Origin: JBBAEA01 sp041656175
GTDB lineage: Bacteria > Myxococcota_A > Bradymonadia > UBA4248
NCBI GenBank assembly: GCA_041656175.1
Contig: JBBAEA010000034.1
Coordinates: forward strand, 1-27,292
Reading direction: 5' to 3'
DNA: 27,292 bases
The position numbers were made by a program, and so were the translations under genes. The notes beneath the pieces were generated by a model. The model was not told where the DNA came from. It did not search any database and was given only the letters and a program-made list of their open reading frames with translations. Of the stretch, positions 23,093 to 27,292 are shown piece after piece (the first letter of the stretch is position 1; each line of letters opens with the position of its first letter).

Positions 23093-23908
23093 ATGATGGT
23101 GTGTAGTGTGAGAAGAATAGGGGAATGGTACAGTAAAAAGCAACGAGAATTGGCCTTGGTGATGCGCCTTGCACCCATGGCTATGCTGCTATTTTCTATG
23201 ACTTGCGCTTGCGAATATGCGAAAAGTCAAACCAGAGAACAGTGTTGCGAAGAATGTGCAAGCCTCAATCAAGCTACAGAGCAATCCATTCGCGCTGAGC
23301 TTAGCGAAAAACTTCGTGTACAATTGCGTGAAGAACTTAGAGAGCAGCTGATCGCTGAACTGCGCCCACAAATTGAGGCAGAAATACTTCAAGAGCGCGA
23401 TACTCTAAATAAAGACGAAAGCGAGCTAAATGTCGCCGATACTTCGCTTCCCATAGAAAAACAGCATGTTAGTGAAGAAGGTGAGAATTTCGAAAAAGTT
23501 CAGGATGAACAAGAATTTCTTGTCAATATGCAGCTGCTTGCACCCTCTGGAAACATCGAAAAAGATGATCGCGGCTTAAAAATACTAAGAATTACGATGG
23601 CTCTAGGGGTTGAGCGTCGCCAACCCATAGACGAGCGAAAAGTTTTTAAAATCAGCGACGGTGCCATATTTTGCTATCTTGAAGTCGCTAGCGTTTATGA
23701 TGATGAACGCATGCTAACTCTGCGCTGGACCCACACAAGTGGCATATCCCAGTCCTACGATCTGGCCATCGGACAATCCCCCGCGTGGCGAACGTGGTCT
23801 AAGCTAAACCTTACGCAGTCCATGCGCGGAAACTGGACTTGCGAAGTCTTTAACGAAGACGGCGTATTGCTCGCGTCAAGCGCGTTCTTTGTGAGAAGCG
23901 AGCGCTAG
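23093..23908 (+). CDS. DUF2914-domain protein with N-terminal signal or anchor
   Basis: The protein has 271 residues. An N-terminal segment (RLAPMAMLLFSMTCAC) looks like a Sec signal or anchor with Cys38 or Cys40, though the lipobox is not canonical. Residues 60-100 are charged helix with repeated LREEL/LREQLIAEL; 105-150 are acidic. The C-terminal 110 residues (RITMALGVERRQPIDERKVF, then PAWRTWSKLNLTQSMRGNWT and LLASSAFFV) match the DUF2914 pattern, a beta-rich domain of unknown function often found in periplasmic or surface proteins. The start is uncertain: ATG 23093, 23096 or the later 23162 all lack a strong ribosome binding site. Confidence 0.65.
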   Translation: MMVCSVRRIGEWYSKKQRELALVMRLAPMAMLLFSMTCACEYAKSQTREQCCEECASLNQATEQSIRAELSEKLRVQLREELREQLIAELRPQIEAEILQERDTLNKDESELNVADTSLPIEKQHVSEEGENFEKVQDEQEFLVNMQLLAPSGNIEKDDRGLKILRITMALGVERRQPIDERKVFKISDGAIFCYLEVASVYDDERMLTLRWTHTSGISQSYDLAIGQSPAWRTWSKLNLTQSMRGNWTCEVFNEDGVLLASSAFFVRSER

Positions 23909-23948
23909 CCCCACAAAATTAGGGCTAGCCCCACAAAATTAGGGCTAG
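23905..23948. terminator. tandem 20-bp hairpin repeats between convergent genes
   Basis: The unit CTAGCCCCACAAAATTAGGG occurs twice exactly and is followed by CTAG. Each gives the hairpin CTAGCCC/GGGCTAG around a 10-base loop. It overlaps the stop codon of the DUF2914 gene and precedes the prs stop, so it probably serves as a bidirectional transcription end. Confidence 0.65.
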
Positions 23949-23952
23949 TAGC

Positions 23953-24894
23953 TCAATAATCGAGGCTAAGCGAAATATCTTCGCGACGGTGGAACTGCGT
24001 AATAGCTCGTGATAAGAGCTCTGCAATCGACAAAATACGCAGTTTTTCCATATGCTTTTCGGGCAAAATAGGCAGAGAATCCGTAACAACGACGCGCTCA
24101 ATAGGCGCTTTCTCTAACTTTTCGACGGCGTTACCAGAAAACACCGCATGCGTCGCTAAGGCCCATACCCGCGCAGCACCTTGTTGATGTAAAAACTGCG
24201 CAGAACTTGCAATGGTGGAAGCCGAGGCAATTTCATCATCTACCAGTATAGCCGTTTTTCCTCGTACATCGCCGATAATACCGAAAGCTTTCGGGTTTTC
24301 GCTGTCGTCAAAACGGCGCTTGTCTATCACCGCCATCGGATACTTAAGTCGCTCTGCAAAACGCAGTAAATCCTTGACCTCTCCAGCATCTGGTGCAACA
24401 AGCACAGGATTAATCGGCTTTTCTTCCAACAAATATCGAACAAAAATACCCGTCGCTGTCAACGCGTCAGTGGGTATATTAAAAAACGCTTGCTCCTGCG
24501 CCGCATGCAAATCCAACAATATCGCATGCGTAGCGCCCGCACTTTGAATGAGCTGCGCCATTAAACGCGCAGTGATACAAACACCAGGGCGATCCATTTT
24601 GTCTGAACGCACATACGGAAAGTATGGCAAAATAGCACAAACATGCTCTGCACCCGAGTAGCGCAAAGTGTCAAGCATGATGAGTAGCTCTACGATATGC
24701 TTATCTAAAGGCGATGCAGCAGTTTGCAGCACAAAAGCATCGCAACCGCGTACATTCTCATCGACTTTGTACAAAATGTTCTCGTTTGAGAAGCGCAACC
24801 GAGTTTGAGCCGCAGCATCTATACCTAAACGCTCTATAATCGCTTGCCCGAGAGCTGGGTGGGAGCTCCCTAAAAATAGCTTTACCTTGTGCAT
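23953..24894 (-). CDS. prs: ribose-phosphate pyrophosphokinase (PRPP synthetase family), divergent
   Basis: PRPP synthetase makes phosphoribosyl pyrophosphate from ribose 5-phosphate and ATP. The 313 residues match. Conserved parts are YVRSDKMDRPGVCITARL (94-111), DLHAAQEQAFFNIP (128-141), DKRR (191-194) and GIIGDVRGKTAILVDDE (205-221). Two deviations stand out: the pyrophosphate loop reads PDAGEV (canonical PDVGGV), and the ribose 5-phosphate loop reads VDDEIASASTI (canonical VDDxIDTxGT). It may be a diverged or paralogous enzyme. GAGG lies 7 bases before the ATG. The 63-codon gene precedes it by 58 bases on the same strand. Confidence 0.88.
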   Translation of the reverse strand: MHKVKLFLGSSHPALGQAIIERLGIDAAAQTRLRFSNENILYKVDENVRGCDAFVLQTAASPLDKHIVELLIMLDTLRYSGAEHVCAILPYFPYVRSDKMDRPGVCITARLMAQLIQSAGATHAILLDLHAAQEQAFFNIPTDALTATGIFVRYLLEEKPINPVLVAPDAGEVKDLLRFAERLKYPMAVIDKRRFDDSENPKAFGIIGDVRGKTAILVDDEIASASTIASSAQFLHQQGAARVWALATHAVFSGNAVEKLEKAPIERVVVTDSLPILPEKHMEKLRILSIAELLSRAITQFHRREDISLSLDY

Positions 24895-24952
24895 GCAAAA
24901 ACCTCGAAGCTACGCAATTATTGAGCGCTCAAAGAGCACACCTTGGGCTAAA

Positions 24953-25144
24953 CTAATAGATCCTCTCGTAATTATTCATATCGATAATGATCACGCCGTT
25001 GGAGGGGGTGGGTTCAGGCCTGTCCTCGCGATGTGGCTCTGGATATGCATCGGGCACATACAAAGGCAAATGCAAGGGCTCTGGTTCCCACGCGCGCTCG
25101 CGTCGACGACGTATTTCATCAATGATGAGATAGTCTGGAATCAT
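24953..25144 (-). CDS. small acidic/proline-rich hypothetical protein
   Basis: 63 residues. It starts MIPDYLIIDEIRRRRERAWE, has a Pro/Glu-rich middle (PEPLHLPLYVPDAYPEP) and ends with a hydrophobic strand-like VIIIDMNNY. There is no signal peptide or membrane segment. GAGGAGGTG sits 5 bases before the ATG, one of the best ribosome binding sites in the window, which argues that the gene is real. It heads a probable unit with prs, 58 bases upstream of it. The family resembles short proteins seen in myxobacterial genomes, but no function is known. Confidence 0.7.
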   Translation of the reverse strand: MIPDYLIIDEIRRRRERAWEPEPLHLPLYVPDAYPEPHREDRPEPTPSNGVIIIDMNNYERIY

Positions 25145-25175
25145 GTTGCACCTCCTCTTTGGCTAAAGCTGACGC

Positions 25176-25197
25176 CAAGTTCCAACGACGGAACTTG
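25176..25197. promoter_or_regulatory. perfect palindrome in the leader of the small protein gene
   Basis: CAAGTTCC, AACGAC, GGAACTTG: an 8-bp perfect stem, 31 bases upstream of the ATG and just before the ribosome binding site. It could be a repressor operator or a leader hairpin. Confidence 0.5.
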
Positions 25198-25230
25198 ACC
25201 GCTACACCTACTCTCCAATGTAATATTCAT

Positions 25231-25245
25231 TCAAAACCCGTGCCA
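25231..25245 (-). promoter_or_regulatory. sigma-54-like promoter (degenerate)
   Basis: On the minus strand TGGCACG-GGTT-TTGA. The -24 half matches consensus in all seven bases, but the -12 half has TTGA where TTGC is expected. As sigma-70, TTGGCA with a 15-17-base spacer reaches TATTAC/TTACAT. Either reading would drive the small protein-prs unit. Confidence 0.3.
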
Positions 25246-25279
25246 ATCCTTGGCTCAATTTGAAGCTAATCACCAAAGC

Positions 25280-25305
25280 ATGCATTATCAAGCAAAATAA
25301 TGCAT
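25280..25305. repeat. perfect hairpin in AT-rich intergenic DNA
   Basis: ATGCATTAT, CAAGCAAA, ATAATGCAT: a 9-bp perfect stem. It lies in the otherwise featureless AT-rich stretch 25200-25550 between the lipoprotein and small protein genes. A second small palindrome, TGACA-AGAA-TGTCA, is at 25494-25507. Confidence 0.4.
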
Positions 25306-25553
25306 CCGCCCCAAACTAGTCTCATACCTACAACATGAATCCGAATATTGCAAATTCTATGGAGAGAAATAAAATTCAAAAACTATAGAATCTTAGCTAA
25401 TATTAAACGACAATACCAAAAATGACCGTACTTTTTTGCTGCATCGCGATTAAATATGCTTTTACCAGCCAAATACGGCAATTTTCACAGATATGACAAG
25501 AATGTCAGTTTTGGCTAAGCGAAACGACCAAAGTAACACCAGCAGCGCTAGCC

Positions 25554-26723
25554 CTAATCCTGCGAGGGCAACGTCATACACTCATTGAACTCTTTATTTA
25601 CTCGCCATTGGCAATGCCCCTGCACACAGGCGCAGTCGCGTTTGAGTTTTTTGCTACAACTGATGTCTCGCTCTACTTGGGCAGTGGCATGCTCGTCGAA
25701 CTGCACACCGCCACTCATATCGAAAAGACGCTGCAAGGTCGTTAACTGCTTGAGAAGCTCCCGCTTCTTCGCGCCGCGATGTAGCCGAAGCTCAAATTCA
25801 CCGTCTTCGATAGCCTGTTTTACACTTGCAGCGGTCAGGACTTCTCGCCCCAAAGTTAGCAAAATGAGCTCTTCACTTTTACTCCAGCGTTGCAATATCT
25901 CCGCTTGTTTTTGAGAAAGCTCACCGCTGACTACGATGTCTTCAGCATCGACAAAATAGCTAAACTCCTTCCAATGAAAGACCGATATGCGTTCGTTTTT
26001 ATACACTGGCCAAAGTCGAATACTTGATTTCGTGTCAATAACAACGTCGTAATCCCATTGAAAACGGCTCTCCGAGCTGTCCGCGAGTTGAGGGCTCAGA
26101 GCTTCCCAAGTTTTGCTAATATCATTGCGACTTAGCACATCACCGCTACGGATGAGCTTTTCGACTAGCGGGCCTGCGCCTTGCATCGTTTTAAGACTGA
26201 TGTCGCGATCATTGATACCCAGTTCTTGCGAAAGACTCACACTAAGACTGCGGGCGTCTTTATCGAGTTTGGCGAATCCAGAATAGGCGAGTGCGCGCAA
26301 AGCATCCATCACGCGTGCGCGCTGGCTTAAGCTCGCGTGAAAAGAGATGGTCCATAAATTCGTGGCATAGCCACCGCTTTGTAAAGTTTCGGCTTCTCGC
26401 TCTGTGAGGAGCCCACGCACATAGGCTAGCAAGGCCAGAAGATCGCTCTCCTCGTCAAGACGCACTACGAAGCGGTGTTCGCAAAAATCATCCTCAAACG
26501 TGGCTCGGCACAACGTTCTATGACAGCCCGATACGTGGCAGTCCGCATCACTCGCACACTGATTCTGTATCGCTTGTTTATCGCGTTGCAGCTTCTCCTC
26601 ATAAACGTTGGGCTCGGTGTCCGCGTTGCAGGCAAAAAAAAAGTAGCACGGACAAAAAATAATAAGCACTATGAAACGTATAAAATGGCTTTCAAAGTGC
26701 TTCAAACTATGCATTATCGGCAT
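25554..26723 (-). CDS. Cys-rich lipoprotein, uncharacterised
   Basis: The protein has 389 residues. An N-terminal hydrophobic segment (FIRFIVLIIFCPCYFFFAC) ends in a lipobox-like FFAC, then polar sequence, so an outer- or inner-membrane lipoprotein is likely. Right after come Cys-spaced segments CASDADCHVSGCHRTLC, a CxxDxDC layout common in myxobacterial surface proteins, and a second cluster near the C-terminus (CSKKLKRDCACVQGHC). The middle is mixed alpha/beta without a recognised domain. Two starts are possible, 26723 and 26714. Both overlap the end of ihfB (by 17 or 8 bases), which suggests translational coupling. Confidence 0.65.
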   Translation of the reverse strand: MPIMHSLKHFESHFIRFIVLIIFCPCYFFFACNADTEPNVYEEKLQRDKQAIQNQCASDADCHVSGCHRTLCRATFEDDFCEHRFVVRLDEESDLLALLAYVRGLLTEREAETLQSGGYATNLWTISFHASLSQRARVMDALRALAYSGFAKLDKDARSLSVSLSQELGINDRDISLKTMQGAGPLVEKLIRSGDVLSRNDISKTWEALSPQLADSSESRFQWDYDVVIDTKSSIRLWPVYKNERISVFHWKEFSYFVDAEDIVVSGELSQKQAEILQRWSKSEELILLTLGREVLTAASVKQAIEDGEFELRLHRGAKKRELLKQLTTLQRLFDMSGGVQFDEHATAQVERDISCSKKLKRDCACVQGHCQWRVNKEFNECMTLPSQD

Positions 26724-26991
26724 TAATCAATTCTCGTAAACCCTTGCCCGCTTTAAATGTAACAGCGCGTTTTGCTTCAACCATGATACATTCACCTGTT
26801 TTGGGATTACGACTGCTTCGCTGTTCGTAGTCTTTGACGCCAAAACTCCCAAAACCGCGTATTTCTATTTTTTCACCTTCACAGAGCCTCTCCGTCATAC
26901 TTTGGCAGATAACATCGATGATAGCGCGCGAACGCCTCTGGGGGATGGCGAATTTTTCACTTAGTTGCTTAATGAGCTCTGATTTTGTCAT
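26707..26991 (-). CDS. ihfB: integration host factor beta subunit (HU/IHF family)
   Basis: A small DNA-bending nucleoid protein of 94 residues, the family's normal size. It starts TKSELIKQLSEKFAIPQ and has IEIRGFGSFGVKDY and the DNA-contact segment SRNPKTGECIMVEAKRAVTF. The GFGSF...R(N)PKTG pattern, with Lys/Arg contacts in the arm, favours IHF-beta over HU, though IHF-alpha cannot be excluded. AGGAAG lies 5 bases before ATG 26991. An upstream extension would begin before the predicted transcription start and is rejected. Confidence 0.88.
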   Translation of the reverse strand: MTKSELIKQLSEKFAIPQRRSRAIIDVICQSMTERLCEGEKIEIRGFGSFGVKDYEQRSSRNPKTGECIMVEAKRAVTFKAGKGLRELINADNA

Positions 26992-27030
26992 GTGTTCTTC
27001 CTGATATAGCGTAAAACACAGTAAAAAATA

Positions 27031-27045
27031 TCGATAAAGTATCGA
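27031..27045. promoter_or_regulatory. palindrome at the ihfB transcription start
   Basis: TCGATA, AAG, TATCGA: a 6-bp perfect palindrome, immediately downstream of the -10 and overlapping the expected start site. It is a candidate operator or 5' hairpin. Confidence 0.4.
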
Positions 27046-27052
27046 CTCAAAC

Positions 27053-27081
27053 ATTCTAATGCGCAATTCTCGCCATGACAA
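27053..27081 (-). promoter_or_regulatory. promoter of ihfB
   Basis: On the minus strand TTGTCA (27081-27076), a 17-base spacer and TAGAAT (27058-27053), each 5 of 6 to consensus. The leader is about 55 bases to ATG 26991. Confidence 0.65.
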
Positions 27082-27122
27082 GCAAAACCAGTGTGAAAAT
27101 TAAGCTTCGAGAGAGCTTTGCA

Positions 27123-27286
27123 CGGGGGGAAACCCTTTTCTTTGTGGCAAAGAAAAGATGTTTCCCCCCGTACCCCCCCTCCCCTTCAATCGCGACATGG
27201 ATGTCAGCGATTACAGCGCGCCGTCCATGGCGCGCTGCCCTACGGGCCGCCTATCGGCGTTCAATTTCCGCTTCCTACGGAAATTG
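27123..27286. repeat. cluster of consecutive hairpins at the right edge
   Basis: In order: CGGGGGGAAAC...GTTTCCCCCCG with an inner TTTTCTTTG/CAAAGAAAA (27123-27170); AATCGCGACAT/ATGTC-A-GCGATT (27188-27212); AGCGCGCC/GGCGCGCT (27215-27236); GCCG/CGGC (27246-27258); CAATTTCCG/CGGAAATTG (27262-27286). The first recalls the G-run/C-run ends of the palindrome family. The cluster may continue past the window. Confidence 0.6.
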
Positions 27287-27292
27287 GGGTCG

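Overview
The window looks like chromosomal DNA of a Gram-negative bacterium of the old deltaproteobacterial type (Myxococcota or Bradymonadota-like; low confidence). The basis is an IHF-beta-type DNA-bending protein, a Cys-rich CxxDxDC lipoprotein, a zinc-ribbon/SH3-like membrane protein, a DUF2914 protein and moderate GC by eye. No phage, transposase, CRISPR array or rRNA was seen.

Layout. 1-620: hairpin-rich DNA, one copy of a 116-bp dispersed repeat, a long palindromic element (A) and tRNA-Leu(CAA). 620-3620: carbamate kinase, NagZ and an AmaP/Asp23-like membrane protein, with the second 116-bp repeat between the last two. 3735-8416: tRNA-Val(GAC), then the translation cluster rpmI-rplT-pheS-pheT, without infC or thrS. 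8417-8860: a tandem array of about 4.4 copies of a 101-bp unit, each carrying a promoter-like sequence. 8944-12258 (minus): a 1104-residue protein with a disordered basic N-terminus, helical middle and Glu/Lys linker. Its middle resembles, from memory, the scaffold of large toxins associated with extracellular contractile injection systems (eCIS). 12416-14987: palindromic element B and a RecD2-type helicase. 15030-16800: element C, a secreted Rossmann-like protein and a low-molecular-weight phosphatase. 16930-18140: a second locus of the ACCACGAAAAACACGAAA repeat family, then panB. 18176-20988 (minus): PLP aminotransferase, DsrE-like protein and a membrane-anchored coiled-coil protein. 21160-21470: elements E and D. 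21554-23908: zinc-ribbon/SH3-like protein, divergent from a DUF2914 protein. 23953-25144 (minus): a PRPP synthetase preceded by a 63-residue protein with a strong ribosome binding site. 25554-26991 (minus): ihfB overlapping a Cys-rich lipoprotein. 27123-27286: a run of consecutive hairpins.

How the parts fit. Most genes are housekeeping: translation (tRNAs, L35, L20, PheRS), cell-wall recycling (NagZ), pantothenate (PanB), PRPP supply (Prs), DNA repair (RecD2) and nucleoid structure (IHF). The unusual content is between genes. Five palindromic elements share the skeleton GGGGGTA-[variable stem]-(CGT)AGGGGG-N6-CCCCC-(A-rich), while the stem changes from copy to copy. Two further repeat families are interspersed with them. 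The best candidates for something undescribed are this modular palindrome family and the orphan eCIS-effector-like giant protein, whose 3' end faces four tandem antisense promoter-like sequences.
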